A stretch of DNA of 64,000 bases from Mycolicibacterium sp. J2 (GCF_026240945.1 NZ_JAPFPY010000018.1:33958-97957), one strand, 5' to 3'. Shown: positions 1-8,208, numbered from the stretch's first letter. Numbers and translations are program-made. The notes: a model not told the origin generated them from the sequence alone.

Positions 1-54
1 CGCCGCGGAAGATGTGTCGCGCAGGCTCAGACCGAACCGGAAATCGCGGGCCAT
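1..54 (-). CDS. Partial LLM-class (F420-dependent) oxidoreductase, N-terminus only
   Basis: The reverse strand has an ATG at 52-54 followed by 18 open codons to the window edge, reading MARDFRFGLSLRDTSSAA. This beta-strand-first opening with an FRFG(L/F)SLR motif is typical of mycobacterial luciferase-like F420-dependent oxidoreductases. Only the first 18 residues are present, so family membership is inferred from a very short stretch. It starts 41 bp after the stop of the GGCT/PGA-hydrolase fusion on the same strand and could be the third gene of a leftward operon that begins at mntH. Confidence 0.45.
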   Translation of the reverse strand, partial: MARDFRFGLSLRDTSSAA

Positions 55-95
55 GGTGCCGATAGTAGGCGTCCCCGGATGCGGTTGCGGCGGTG

Positions 96-1154
96 TCAGG
101 ACCAGGAGCGAGCTGCCTCGGCCAATCCGTCGATCAGCGCGGCGGTCGCGGGGCACAAGCCGTCGTCGCCCGGCAGCCCACTGCGCGGGCTGATGCCGCG
201 CACGCGTGGTGGCAGCTCCAGTTGGGCACCACCGTCGCGCGGCACGTTGACCGGGTTGTCGGGGTGTAATCCGCGTAGCTCGCGTGGAATGGCGTCGAGG
301 TCGGTGACCACGTGGTACCCGGGCAGTGCGAGGTGCCCGGCCAGATGCGCGCCGAGCCGGCTGTTGCGCCCGCCGACGAGCAGCTGGGTGCTGCGGCCGA
401 TCCGCCCGTAACCGTGCACCGCGACCGCCACGTCGACGTGGTCGAGAAAGGCTGCCAGCACCGCCGACTCGTCACGTCGGTAGCGCGACGAGGCCAGGTG
501 GTGTGGGTAAAGCGGTGGATGGTGCACCGTGTAGACCGACGCTCCGGCCGCCGCAGCGGCCCGCTCGGCGATGACATCGGTCATCCTCTCCAGGCCGCCC
601 CCGTGGATGGCCAGGAACCCGAACCGGGACCGCAAGGTGCTCGTCTCGTGCACCGCGGGGTCGCTCAACAGTTCTGAAAGTGTTTGCGGCCCAGCAGAAT
701 TCGATATGCGCTCAGTGCTGGGCCAATGCGCCGGATCCCACCGGTGCAGGAAATCGATCCAGCGTTGCGGGAGCCGATGCTGGCGTGCACCGCCGATCAC
801 CCGCTCCAGATATCCGGGTCGGGGCGCTCCGGCTTCCACCCGCGGATCGATGTACACCCAGGCGTGATGCGGGCCGTCGGCGGTGTGTACCAGCAGCCGG
901 TCGCGCCGGTAGCGCACCGGGACGCCCTCGGCGCTGTCCAGCGTCGTGAGGTCGTGTCCGCTGACCTGCCACAGCACGCCGTGCACCACGGCGCCGGGCA
1001 GTGGCTCTACCGTCGCCACCCCGCGTTCGTTGATCAGCCAGTCGTGATCGGCCAGCGTCGCCGGCCGCGGATTGCGGGCATCAGGGCAGCGGCGCGCCAT
1101 CTGTTCGACGCACAGATTCGACCCGTACGCAAAGTAGATGTGCGGCAACGTCAT
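96..1154 (-). CDS. Gamma-glutamylcyclotransferase fused to poly-gamma-glutamate hydrolase-like domain
   Basis: A 352-residue protein with two parts. Residues 1 to about 140 look like a gamma-glutamylcyclotransferase (GGCT-like fold): the opening YFAYGSNL is the family's nucleotide-loop-like substrate motif, followed by GVLWQVSGHDLTTLDSAEG. Residues from about 150 to 350 resemble the phage-type poly-gamma-glutamate hydrolase (PghP/DUF867) family, with a His-rich zinc-site region (IHGGGLE, VHHPPLYPHH, AVHGYG). GGCT releases 5-oxoproline from gamma-glutamyl compounds, and PghP-type enzymes cut gamma-glutamyl chains, so both halves act on gamma-linked glutamate; a joint role is inference. Its ATG directly abuts the TGA of mntH, which implies translational coupling. 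No signal peptide is seen, so it should be cytosolic. Confidence 0.75.
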   Translation of the reverse strand: MTLPHIYFAYGSNLCVEQMARRCPDARNPRPATLADHDWLINERGVATVEPLPGAVVHGVLWQVSGHDLTTLDSAEGVPVRYRRDRLLVHTADGPHHAWVYIDPRVEAGAPRPGYLERVIGGARQHRLPQRWIDFLHRWDPAHWPSTERISNSAGPQTLSELLSDPAVHETSTLRSRFGFLAIHGGGLERMTDVIAERAAAAAGASVYTVHHPPLYPHHLASSRYRRDESAVLAAFLDHVDVAVAVHGYGRIGRSTQLLVGGRNSRLGAHLAGHLALPGYHVVTDLDAIPRELRGLHPDNPVNVPRDGGAQLELPPRVRGISPRSGLPGDDGLCPATAALIDGLAEAARSWS

Positions 1155-2384
1155 TCAGCCACGCACGGTCAGGTAGATCAGCGCGACATTGAGCACGCTG
1201 ATGATGCCGGCCACCAGCCAACCCAGCGCCGTGGTGGCGCGGTGGTTCACGTCGGCGCCCATCAACGACCGGTTGCTGGTGAGCCGAACCAGGGGGATCA
1301 GCGCGAACGGGATGCCGAAGGACAGCACCACCTGAGAGATGACCAGGGCGCGGCTCGGGTCGACGCCGACGGCCAGCACCACCAGCGCCGGGATCAGGGT
1401 GACCAGGCGACGCAGCAGCAGCGGGTAGGTGCGGTGCAGTAGGCCCGACATGATCATCGCGCCGGCATACGCGCCGACCGACGTCGACGCCAGGCCCGAG
1501 GCCAGCAGGCCGATCGCGAAGAACAGCGCCACCACCGGACCCAGCGTGTCCCGAACGGCGGCGTGCGCACCCTCGATCGAGTCGGTGCCGGTCATGCCCT
1601 GCAGATTGGTCGCGGCAACCAGCAGCATGGCCATGTTCACCGCGCCGGCCACCAGCATGGCGATGCCGACGTCGACGCGGGTGATCCGGAGCAGTCGCCG
1701 GCGCGGCGCGCCGGCCTCGGGTTGGCCGTGGCGGTCCCGCGACAACCCGGAATGCAGGTACACCGCGTGCGGCATGACCGTCGCACCGAGCATGGCGGCG
1801 GCCAGCAGCACGCTCTCCGGGCCCTCGAACCGGGGAACGAGGCCCGCCGCGACGTCGCCGGCCGCCGGGGGTTCGACGAACAGACTGGTAAGGAAGCCGA
1901 TCGCGATGACCAGCAGCAAGCCGGTGATCACCCGTTCGAACACCTGCTGACCGCTGCGGTTCTGCACGGCGAGCAAGAGCATGGACACGACACCGGTGAT
2001 GATCCCGCCGGCCAGCAGCGGCAGGTCGAACAGCAGATGCAGGGCGATGGCGCCGCCGACGACCTCGGCGAGGTCGGTGGCCATCGCGACCGTCTCGGCT
2101 TGCAGCCAATAGGCGATCCGGGTGGGGGTGCGGGTGTTGTCGGCGACCGCTTCCGGTAGTGAGCGGCCGGTGACCAGTCCCAGTTTCGCGGAGAGGTACT
2201 GGACGAGCCCGGCCATCACGTTGGCCACCAGGATCACCCATACCAGCAGGAAGCCGAACTGGGCGCCGGCGCTGACGTTGGCGGCTACGTTGCCGGGATC
2301 GACATAGGCGATGGCGGCGACGAACGCGGGCCCGAGTAGGGACCAGCCCGGTCGTCGCACCCGCGTCTGTGTGTCCTCGAGCAA
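1155..2384 (-). CDS. mntH: Nramp-family divalent metal (Mn2+/Fe2+) transporter
   Basis: A 409-residue polytopic membrane protein with 11 or so hydrophobic segments. It carries the two Nramp metal-site motifs: DPGN in the first helix (residues 29-32) and MPH in the sixth (near residue 203, VMPHAVYLHS). The family imports Mn2+ or Fe2+ with protons across the inner membrane. The start is TTG at 2384, behind an AGAGAGG-type ribosome binding site; no nearby ATG fits better. The next gene, the GGCT/PGA-hydrolase fusion, begins at the base after the stop codon. A DtxR-type half box lies 38 bp upstream, consistent with metal-dependent control by MntR or IdeR. Confidence 0.9.
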   Translation of the reverse strand: MLEDTQTRVRRPGWSLLGPAFVAAIAYVDPGNVAANVSAGAQFGFLLVWVILVANVMAGLVQYLSAKLGLVTGRSLPEAVADNTRTPTRIAYWLQAETVAMATDLAEVVGGAIALHLLFDLPLLAGGIITGVVSMLLLAVQNRSGQQVFERVITGLLLVIAIGFLTSLFVEPPAAGDVAAGLVPRFEGPESVLLAAAMLGATVMPHAVYLHSGLSRDRHGQPEAGAPRRRLLRITRVDVGIAMLVAGAVNMAMLLVAATNLQGMTGTDSIEGAHAAVRDTLGPVVALFFAIGLLASGLASTSVGAYAGAMIMSGLLHRTYPLLLRRLVTLIPALVVLAVGVDPSRALVISQVVLSFGIPFALIPLVRLTSNRSLMGADVNHRATTALGWLVAGIISVLNVALIYLTVRG

Positions 2385-2421
2385 CTCGGCCTCTCTCTAT
2401 CCGGTAAAGCGAATAGAAAAG

Positions 2422-2438
2422 TTAGGTTAGCCGAAAAC
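2422..2438 (-). promoter_or_regulatory. Candidate DtxR-family (MntR/IdeR) box upstream of mntH
   Basis: The bases TTAGGTTAGCC followed by GAAAAC match the left half of the mycobacterial iron box (TTAGGTTAGGCTAACCTAA, as I recall it); the right half is poorly conserved. Its position 38-54 bp before the mntH start and the target gene make an MntR or IdeR operator plausible. Confidence 0.35.
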
Positions 2439-2461
2439 CGGGGATGGTCAACTCACGGGGT

Positions 2462-2710
2462 TCAGCCGAGGCCGATGATGATCCCGCCACCGCCGTAGGG
2501 CCAACCGTAGAACGGGCCGTTGTTGTTCGCCGGTGGGGACGTCACGATCTGAGTGTGCCCGGGTGACGTGCATTGCGTCGTGTTCGGGCCGGTCTGTACG
2601 CAGTCCGGTGCAGCCGCCGCGAGCGGCGCATGGATGAACGCCGCGACAGGTGCGCTGATCAGTGCCGCGACCGGCGCGGCCAACAGGGCCGACATCGTGC
2701 GGTTGAGCAT
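2462..2710 (-). CDS. Small exported mycobacterial protein (paralogue of next gene)
   Basis: An 82-residue protein with an N-terminal signal peptide (hydrophobic Ala-rich stretch ending near AAAAP, residue 36) and a short mature part. The mature part has a two-cysteine motif C-x7-Q-C-T-S-P-G-H-x-Q, then a proline/asparagine linker and a Gly/Tyr-rich hydrophobic tail. The ribosome binding site GGAGG lies six bases before the ATG. It is not a family I can name. The protein encoded immediately upstream has the same layout (two Cys, TPGN/SPGH, SPP, aromatic-Gly tail), so the two arose by tandem duplication. Role unknown; location is predicted to be cell wall or outside the cell. Confidence 0.65.
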   Translation of the reverse strand: MLNRTMSALLAAPVAALISAPVAAFIHAPLAAAAPDCVQTGPNTTQCTSPGHTQIVTSPPANNNGPFYGWPYGGGGIIIGLG

Positions 2711-2719
2711 CGGAACCTC

Positions 2720-2995
2720 CTAGCGGTGACCGCCCCCGCCGCCCTCGCCGCCGATGATCAGCGCGGGGCCATAGAACTCGTCGTCCCACGGATAGGGGTA
2801 GGTGGGCTCGGCCGGTGGTGAGGCGTTGAGCTGAACGTTGCCGGGTGTGGCGCATTCGGTTGCGGCGCCGCCGGCTTCGGTGCCGCCGACACTCGTGCAC
2901 GACGGCAGATTGGAGTTCGGGTCGGCCGCGGCGACCGGTGCCAGCTGGAGAGCGGCCGCGGCCAGGAGCGAAGAAAGCACGAGCATTGACCGCAT
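2720..2995 (-). CDS. Small exported mycobacterial protein (paralogue of previous gene)
   Basis: A 91-residue protein with a signal peptide (residues 1 to about 24, ending VAAADP) and a mature region with cysteines in CTSVGG and ECATPGN, followed by NASPPAEP and an acidic, aromatic, glycine-rich tail (GEGGGGGHR). The ATG has a GAGGGGCC purine tract upstream. It lies 9 bp before the paralogous gene at 2462-2710 and is probably co-transcribed with it. Two cysteines could form a disulfide outside the cytoplasm. No function can be assigned from sequence. Confidence 0.65.
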   Translation of the reverse strand: MRSMLVLSSLLAAAALQLAPVAAADPNSNLPSCTSVGGTEAGGAATECATPGNVQLNASPPAEPTYPYPWDDEFYGPALIIGGEGGGGGHR

Positions 2996-3025
2996 AGGTG
3001 AGGCCCCTCACGTCGGACTTGGGCG

Positions 3026-4102
3026 TTAAGCCCCAGCGTACAACCCTTTCCCGGTGATCAGCGGCAGGTCCAGGGTGGTGACGATGCCCGGTTGGGCGGC
3101 CACCACCGCCGGGATGGCGTTGACGACGCGGGCCGCGGTGGCGACCAGCCCGGCATGGTTGTGGTCACCCTTGCGGCTGCTCAGGCACAGGTCGAGTGCG
3201 TACGACGGCTCGCCGGTCACTTCCACGCGGTAGGAACCGCCTTCCTGTGCCGGCTGCGGCCACTCCGGGCACAGATCGGCCCGCAGTCGGGTGACGTGCT
3301 CGAGCACCACGGCCGGGTGGCCCTTGACCATGCCGCGCACCTCGAAGCGCATGGCCGCGGTGCTGCCCTTGGGAATGTGCCCCGAGGCGATGTCGAAATC
3401 CTCCGGGGCGGGCACCCGCACGTGGGTTTCGGTGACCTCGTCGAGTTCGATGCCCAGGCCCGCGGCGAGCTGGCGTACCACCGACCCCCAGGCCAGTCTC
3501 AACACGCCCGGCTGCAACAACATCGGCAGCTCGTCGAGCGACTTCCCGAAGCCCATCACGTCGAACATCACCGTGGCGCTATCGTAGGTGGCGTAGTCCA
3601 CGATCTCCATGCAGCGGATCTGTTCGACGGACTGGCAGGTGCCGGCAAGGGCAAGGGGCAGAAGGTCATTGGCGAAACCAGGATCGATGCCGTTGACGAA
3701 GATGGACGACGATCCGGCCTTCGCGGCGTCCTCGATGGGCGAGATCATCTCGGCGGGCAACACCTGCCAGGGGTACTGCAGGAACACCGCTGCGCTGCCC
3801 ACCACGTTCACGCCGGCGGCCAGGATCCGCCGATAATCTTCGAGCGCCTCGGGCAGCCGGTTGTCGGCCATCGCGGTGTACACGGCGCAGTCGGGTCGGG
3901 TGGCCAGCACCTCGTCGAGGTCGTTGGTGGCGGTGATCCCGGTGGTGATATCAAGGCCGGCAAGGGTTCCGGCGTCCTGACCGGCCTTGGCCGCCGACGA
4001 CACCCAGACCGAGGTGAGCTCATAGGCCGGGTCGGTGATCAACTGGCTCAGCGCGTGCCGTCCGACGTTTCCGGTGCCGATCGCGGCGACTTTGATGGCC
4101 AT
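3026..4102 (-). CDS. Dihydrodipicolinate reductase-like NAD(P)-dependent oxidoreductase
   Basis: A 358-residue protein. The N-terminus AAIGTGNVGRHAL is a Rossmann dinucleotide loop (GxGxxG), and the overall layout (NVVGSAAVF, GIDPGFANDLLPL) matches the mycobacterial DapB-like family, to which 2,4-diaminopentanoate dehydrogenase also belongs. It is probably not a lysine-pathway DapB: it is about 100 residues longer than DapB and sits in a catabolic context. It follows the SDR gene by 13 bp and is the second gene of a two-gene unit behind a KstR-like operator at 4971-4984. A redox step in lipid or steroid breakdown is inference from that context. Confidence 0.75.
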   Translation of the reverse strand: MAIKVAAIGTGNVGRHALSQLITDPAYELTSVWVSSAAKAGQDAGTLAGLDITTGITATNDLDEVLATRPDCAVYTAMADNRLPEALEDYRRILAAGVNVVGSAAVFLQYPWQVLPAEMISPIEDAAKAGSSSIFVNGIDPGFANDLLPLALAGTCQSVEQIRCMEIVDYATYDSATVMFDVMGFGKSLDELPMLLQPGVLRLAWGSVVRQLAAGLGIELDEVTETHVRVPAPEDFDIASGHIPKGSTAAMRFEVRGMVKGHPAVVLEHVTRLRADLCPEWPQPAQEGGSYRVEVTGEPSYALDLCLSSRKGDHNHAGLVATAARVVNAIPAVVAAQPGIVTTLDLPLITGKGLYAGA

Positions 4103-4115
4103 TGCTAGGTGCTCC

Positions 4116-4907
4116 TCACAGGTCCGGGATGGGCAGGTCGAGGTTCGGATAGGTGAGGCCGCCGTCGACCTCCAGCGTCTTGCCGGTCAGGTAACCGCCC
4201 GCCGGTGAGGCCAAATAGACTGCGGCCGCGGCGATATCGACCGGGTCGCCGAGTCTGCGCATCGGCGTGACCTTCTCCATGGGTTCGCGCAGCGAGTCGT
4301 TGGAGGCCACCACGTCCAGCGCCGAGGTGAGGATGGATCCGGGCGCGATGGCATTGACCCGGATGCGCGGGCACAGGTCGAGCGCGGCCAGCCTGGTGTA
4401 GTGCGCCAGCGCGGCCTTGGCCGTGCCGTAGGCGACGAACGCGCGCCCGGCCAGTCGCCCCATCGTCGAGGTGATGTTGATGATCGAGCCACCGCCGGAG
4501 TGTTCGAGCATCAGCGGGACCGCCGCCGCTGTCAGGGCGTGCGCCGTCCCGACGTTGAAGGTGAACGCATCCTTGAGGTCCTTCGTGGAGGTGTTCAGCA
4601 GGGGGCTCGGCATGGTGCCGCCGACGTTGTTCACGACGATGTCTAGTTTGCCGAACGCGTTGACGGCCTCGCCCGCCAGCGCGGCGGTGGCTTCCGGGTG
4701 GGAGAGGTCGGCCACCACGATGTGTGCCTTGCGTCCGGTGGCGGCGACCTGGGTCGCGACCTCTTCGAGCTGAGCCTGGGTACGTGCCGCGATCACCACG
4801 TCCGCACCGGCTTCCGCGAACGCGACGGCGATCGCCGCGCCCAGTCCGCGGCCCGCGCCGGTGACCACCGCAACCTGATCGTCGAGCCGGAATCTGTCCA
4901 GAATCAT
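4116..4907 (-). CDS. Short-chain dehydrogenase/reductase (FabG/hydroxysteroid-dehydrogenase type)
   Basis: A 263-residue classical SDR. It has the NAD(P) loop TGAGRGLG, the NNVG structural motif, the catalytic Ser in INITSTMG and the YxxxK pair in YGTAKAA, followed by the substrate-loop region NAIAPG. Such enzymes oxidise or reduce hydroxyl/keto groups of acyl or steroid substrates. It is the first gene of a unit with the DapB-like reductase. A 14-bp KstR-type palindrome lies 64-77 bp before the ATG, so cholesterol- or fatty-acid-linked control is likely. Confidence 0.85.
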   Translation of the reverse strand: MILDRFRLDDQVAVVTGAGRGLGAAIAVAFAEAGADVVIAARTQAQLEEVATQVAATGRKAHIVVADLSHPEATAALAGEAVNAFGKLDIVVNNVGGTMPSPLLNTSTKDLKDAFTFNVGTAHALTAAAVPLMLEHSGGGSIINITSTMGRLAGRAFVAYGTAKAALAHYTRLAALDLCPRIRVNAIAPGSILTSALDVVASNDSLREPMEKVTPMRRLGDPVDIAAAAVYLASPAGGYLTGKTLEVDGGLTYPNLDLPIPDL

Positions 4908-4970
4908 GCATGCCCCATTTCTCGTCCCGCGTCACCGTAGCAAGGGGCCGACGCCCCGGGGGCGAGATTC

Positions 4971-4984
4971 TGGAACACGTTCTA
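4971..4984. promoter_or_regulatory. KstR-like operator (SDR/reductase operon)
   Basis: TGGAACACGTTCTA fits the published KstR consensus TnnAACnnGTTnnA at every fixed position. It lies 64 bp upstream of the leftward SDR gene and downstream of ku, so the SDR operon is the natural target. Confidence 0.7.
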
Positions 4985-5004
4985 GTTGGGCAGTCTCGCT
5001 GCTC

Positions 5005-5892
5005 CTACTTTTTGGCAGCGGCCTTCTTGGCCGGAGCTTTCTTGGCCGCCTTCTTGGCGGGGGCTTTCTTCGCCGGTGCCTTCTTGGCGGGCGGCTTGTC
5101 GCCCTGACGCGCCTTCACACTGGCTTCCAACTTGGCCAGCAGATCCGACACATCCTCGGTCTCGTCCAGGTTGGTCGGCTGCTCCTCGGTCGTGAAAGCC
5201 TCGCCACCTTCGAGTTTGGCCTGCACCAGCTCGTGCAGCTCGTCCTGGTAGGTGTCGTGGAACTGCTCGGGGTGGAAATCGTCGGTCATCGACTCGACCA
5301 CCTGCCCGGCCATCTTCAGCTCGGCCGGCTTGATCTCGACTTCCTTGTCCAGCACCGGGAAGTCCGGATCGCGGATCTCATCCGGCCACAGCAGCGTGTG
5401 CACCACCATCACCTGGCGCTTGCTGAAGTCCTTCACCCGCAACGCCGCCAGCCGCGTCTTGTTGCGCAGCGCGAAATGCACGATGGCCACCCGATCCGTC
5501 GACGCCAGGGTCTGGGCCAGCAGCACATAGGACTTCGACGACTTGGAATCCGGTTCCAGGTAGTAACTCTTGTCGTACATCAGCGGGTCGAGTTGGTCGG
5601 CGGGGATGAACTCCACGACCTCGATCTCGCGACTGCGTTCCTCGGGCAGCGTCGCGATGTCCTCGTCGGTGATCACGACGGTCTGCCCGTCCTCGGATTC
5701 GTACGCCCGCGCGATATCGCGGTACTCCACCACCTCGCCGCACACCTCGCAGGTGCGCTTGTACCGGATCCGCCCGTTGTCCTTGGCGTGCACCTGATGG
5801 AATTTGATGTCGTGGTCCTCGGTGGCGCTGTACACCTTCACAGGGACATTCACCAGACCGAAGGCGACCGAACCCTTCCAGATAGACCGCAT
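5005..5892 (-). CDS. mku: Non-homologous end-joining protein Ku
   Basis: A 295-residue Ku homodimer subunit that binds broken DNA ends and recruits LigD. The protein begins MRSIWKGSVAFGLVNVPVKVY, the hallmark bacterial Ku N-terminus, and continues with the conserved KTCEVCG-like segment (RTCEVCGEVVEYRDIAR) and core beta-barrel to about residue 255. The C-terminus is a long lysine/alanine/proline tail made of repeated PAKKA units, residues about 258-295. The ATG at 5892 is chosen because it gives the usual MRxIW start; an in-frame TTG two codons upstream is less likely. It is divergent from ligD with only 31 bp between start codons, so the two promoters overlap. Confidence 0.95.
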   Translation of the reverse strand: MRSIWKGSVAFGLVNVPVKVYSATEDHDIKFHQVHAKDNGRIRYKRTCEVCGEVVEYRDIARAYESEDGQTVVITDEDIATLPEERSREIEVVEFIPADQLDPLMYDKSYYLEPDSKSSKSYVLLAQTLASTDRVAIVHFALRNKTRLAALRVKDFSKRQVMVVHTLLWPDEIRDPDFPVLDKEVEIKPAELKMAGQVVESMTDDFHPEQFHDTYQDELHELVQAKLEGGEAFTTEEQPTNLDETEDVSDLLAKLEASVKARQGDKPPAKKAPAKKAPAKKAAKKAPAKKAAAKK

Positions 5893-5923
5893 GGTCAACC
5901 GTAACAGCGGGTAATACCGTTAT

Positions 5924-8179
5924 GTGGTGGAGCGCTACGGCCGGGTGAAATTGACCAATCCCGATAAGGTGCTCTATCCCGCCACCGGCACCAGCAAAGC
6001 GGAGGTCTTCGACTACTACCTGGCCGTCGCCGATGCGATGGTGCCGCATATCGCCGGACGGGCGGTTACCCGGAAACGGTGGCCCAACGGTGTGGACGAG
6101 CCGTCCTTCTTCGAGAAGCAACTGGCCTCGTCGGCGCCGGAGTGGCTGGACCGAGGCGCCATCGAACACAAATCGGCGACCACCGTCTACCCGGTCATCG
6201 ACACCCGGGAGGGGCTGGCCTGGATCGCCCAGCAGGCGGCACTCGAGGTGCACGTCCCGCAGTGGCGCTTCGTCGACGGCAAGCCGGGGCCGGCCACCCG
6301 GATCGTGTTCGACCTCGACCCCGGCGAGGGGGTCGACATGGCCTTGATCTGCACGGTGGCCCACGAGGTCCGTGACCTGATGGCCGATATCGGGCTGACG
6401 ACCTATCCGCTGACCAGCGGGAGCAAGGGAGTGCACCTGTACGTGCCGCTGGCCGAGCCGGTCAGCTCGCACGGTGCCTCGGTGCTGGCGCGCCGGGTGG
6501 CGCAGCAGTTGGAGAAAGCCATGCCGCAGCAGGTGACGGCCACCATGACCCGAAGCTTGCGCGCGGGCAAGGTGTTTCTGGACTGGAGCCAGAACAGTGC
6601 CGCCAAGACCACGGTCGCCCCCTATTCACTGCGGGGACGCGACGAGCCGACAGTCGCGGCCCCGCGAACCTGGGACGAGATCGGCGATCCCGGCCTGCGT
6701 CATCTCCGTTTCGACGAGGTGCTGGCCCGGTTGGAGCGCGACGGAGATCTGCTGGCCGGCCTGGACGACACCCTGGTGCTGCCGGACAAACTCACCACGT
6801 ACCGCAGCATGCGTGACGCCGGTAAGACACCGGAGCCGGTTCCGGCGGCGGCCCCGGTCACCGGCGCGAACAACCGATTCGTCATCCAGGAACACCACGC
6901 CCGCCGGTTGCATTACGACTTCCGGCTGGAGCGCGACGGCGTGCTGGTCAGCTGGGCCGTGCCGAAGAACCTGCCCGCCGAATCGGCGGTGAACCACCTG
7001 GCCGTGCACACCGAGGATCACCCGCTGGAGTACGCGACCTTCGAGGGCACGATCCCGAAGGGGGAGTACGGGGGCGGAGAGGTGCGGATCTGGGACACCG
7101 GGACTTACGAGGCGGAGAAGTTCCGCGATCCGGATCCGATGAACGGCAAGAGCGGCGAGGTCATCGTCACCTTGCGCGGTGACCGGATCTCGGGCCGCTA
7201 TGCCCTGATTCAGACCGACGGCAAGAACTGGCTCGCGCACCGGATGAAGGAACAGCCCGCGATGAGCGCGGCCGAGATCAAACCGATGCTGGCCACCCAC
7301 GGCTCGGTGGCCGACTTCACCCCGGCGCAGTGGGCCTTCGAAGGCAAATGGGATGGCTACCGGATGTTGGTAGAAGCGAATCATGGTGCTCTGCAGTTAT
7401 ATTCGCGGCGCGGCCGCGATGTCACCGCCGAGTACCCCCAACTGCGGACACTGGCCGCCGATCTGGCCGATCACCACGTGCTGCTCGACGGTGAGGTGGT
7501 GGCGCTCGACGCCCACGGCGTGCCCAGCTTCGGGGCCATGCAGAACCGTGGGCGGGAGGGCCATGTCGAGTTCTGGGCCTTCGACCTGCTGGCGCTGGAC
7601 GGCAGGCCCCTGTTGCGGGTCAAGTACCGCGACCGTCGAAAACTGCTGGAAACACTGGCTTCCGGCGGCGAACTGATCGTTCCCCCGCTGCTGCCCCACG
7701 ACGATCCGCTAGGGGACGCCCGGCGCCGGGGCTTGGAGGGTGTGGTGGCCAAGAAGTGGGACTCGACGTATCAACCGGGCCGGCGGTCATCGGCATGGGT
7801 CAAGGACAAATTCTGGAGCACACAGGAAGTGGTGATCGGCGGTTGGCGGGCCGGGGAGGGCGGACGGACCAGTGGCATCGGCGCGCTGCTGGTCGGTATC
7901 CCAGCCGACGGGGGACTGCAATTCCTCGGCCGGGTCGGCACCGGCTTCACCGACAAGATGCTCGGCGACCTGCGCGCGACCCTCAAACCGCTGGAGACCG
8001 ACGAAAATCCTTTCAATGCACCACTTTCCACCGTCGACCGGCGCGGGGTGACCTTCGTCCGGCCGGAACTGGTCGGTGAGGTGCGCTACAGCGAACGCAC
8101 CTCCGACGACCGGCTGCGCCAGCCGAGTTGGCGTGGTCTGCGGCCGGACAAGGCCCCGGACGAAGTGGTATGGGAGTGA
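5924..8179 (+). CDS. ligD: Multifunctional ATP-dependent DNA ligase LigD (polymerase-phosphoesterase-ligase)
   Basis: A 751-residue NHEJ enzyme with the mycobacterial domain order. The polymerase/primase domain is at about residues 1-290 (FDLDPGEG with metal-binding acidic residues, TSGSKGVHLYVPL). The 3'-phosphoesterase is at about 305-460 (HHARRLHYDFRLE, GEYGGGEVRIWD). The ATP-dependent ligase is at about 470-751, with the adenylated lysine at residue 475 in EGKWDGYR and the downstream EGVVAKKWDS motif. The start is GTG at 5924 (a second GTG follows at 5927); no Shine-Dalgarno is visible and a TAATACCGT element lies just upstream, so translation may be leaderless. It fills and seals double-strand breaks bound by the divergently encoded Ku. 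Confidence 0.95.
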   Translation: MVERYGRVKLTNPDKVLYPATGTSKAEVFDYYLAVADAMVPHIAGRAVTRKRWPNGVDEPSFFEKQLASSAPEWLDRGAIEHKSATTVYPVIDTREGLAWIAQQAALEVHVPQWRFVDGKPGPATRIVFDLDPGEGVDMALICTVAHEVRDLMADIGLTTYPLTSGSKGVHLYVPLAEPVSSHGASVLARRVAQQLEKAMPQQVTATMTRSLRAGKVFLDWSQNSAAKTTVAPYSLRGRDEPTVAAPRTWDEIGDPGLRHLRFDEVLARLERDGDLLAGLDDTLVLPDKLTTYRSMRDAGKTPEPVPAAAPVTGANNRFVIQEHHARRLHYDFRLERDGVLVSWAVPKNLPAESAVNHLAVHTEDHPLEYATFEGTIPKGEYGGGEVRIWDTGTYEAEKFRDPDPMNGKSGEVIVTLRGDRISGRYALIQTDGKNWLAHRMKEQPAMSAAEIKPMLATHGSVADFTPAQWAFEGKWDGYRMLVEANHGALQLYSRRGRDVTAEYPQLRTLAADLADHHVLLDGEVVALDAHGVPSFGAMQNRGREGHVEFWAFDLLALDGRPLLRVKYRDRRKLLETLASGGELIVPPLLPHDDPLGDARRRGLEGVVAKKWDSTYQPGRRSSAWVKDKFWSTQEVVIGGWRAGEGGRTSGIGALLVGIPADGGLQFLGRVGTGFTDKMLGDLRATLKPLETDENPFNAPLSTVDRRGVTFVRPELVGEVRYSERTSDDRLRQPSWRGLRPDKAPDEVVWE

Positions 8180-8208
8180 ATACGGGCGAGGCTGCCAGCA
8201 GACCTGCG

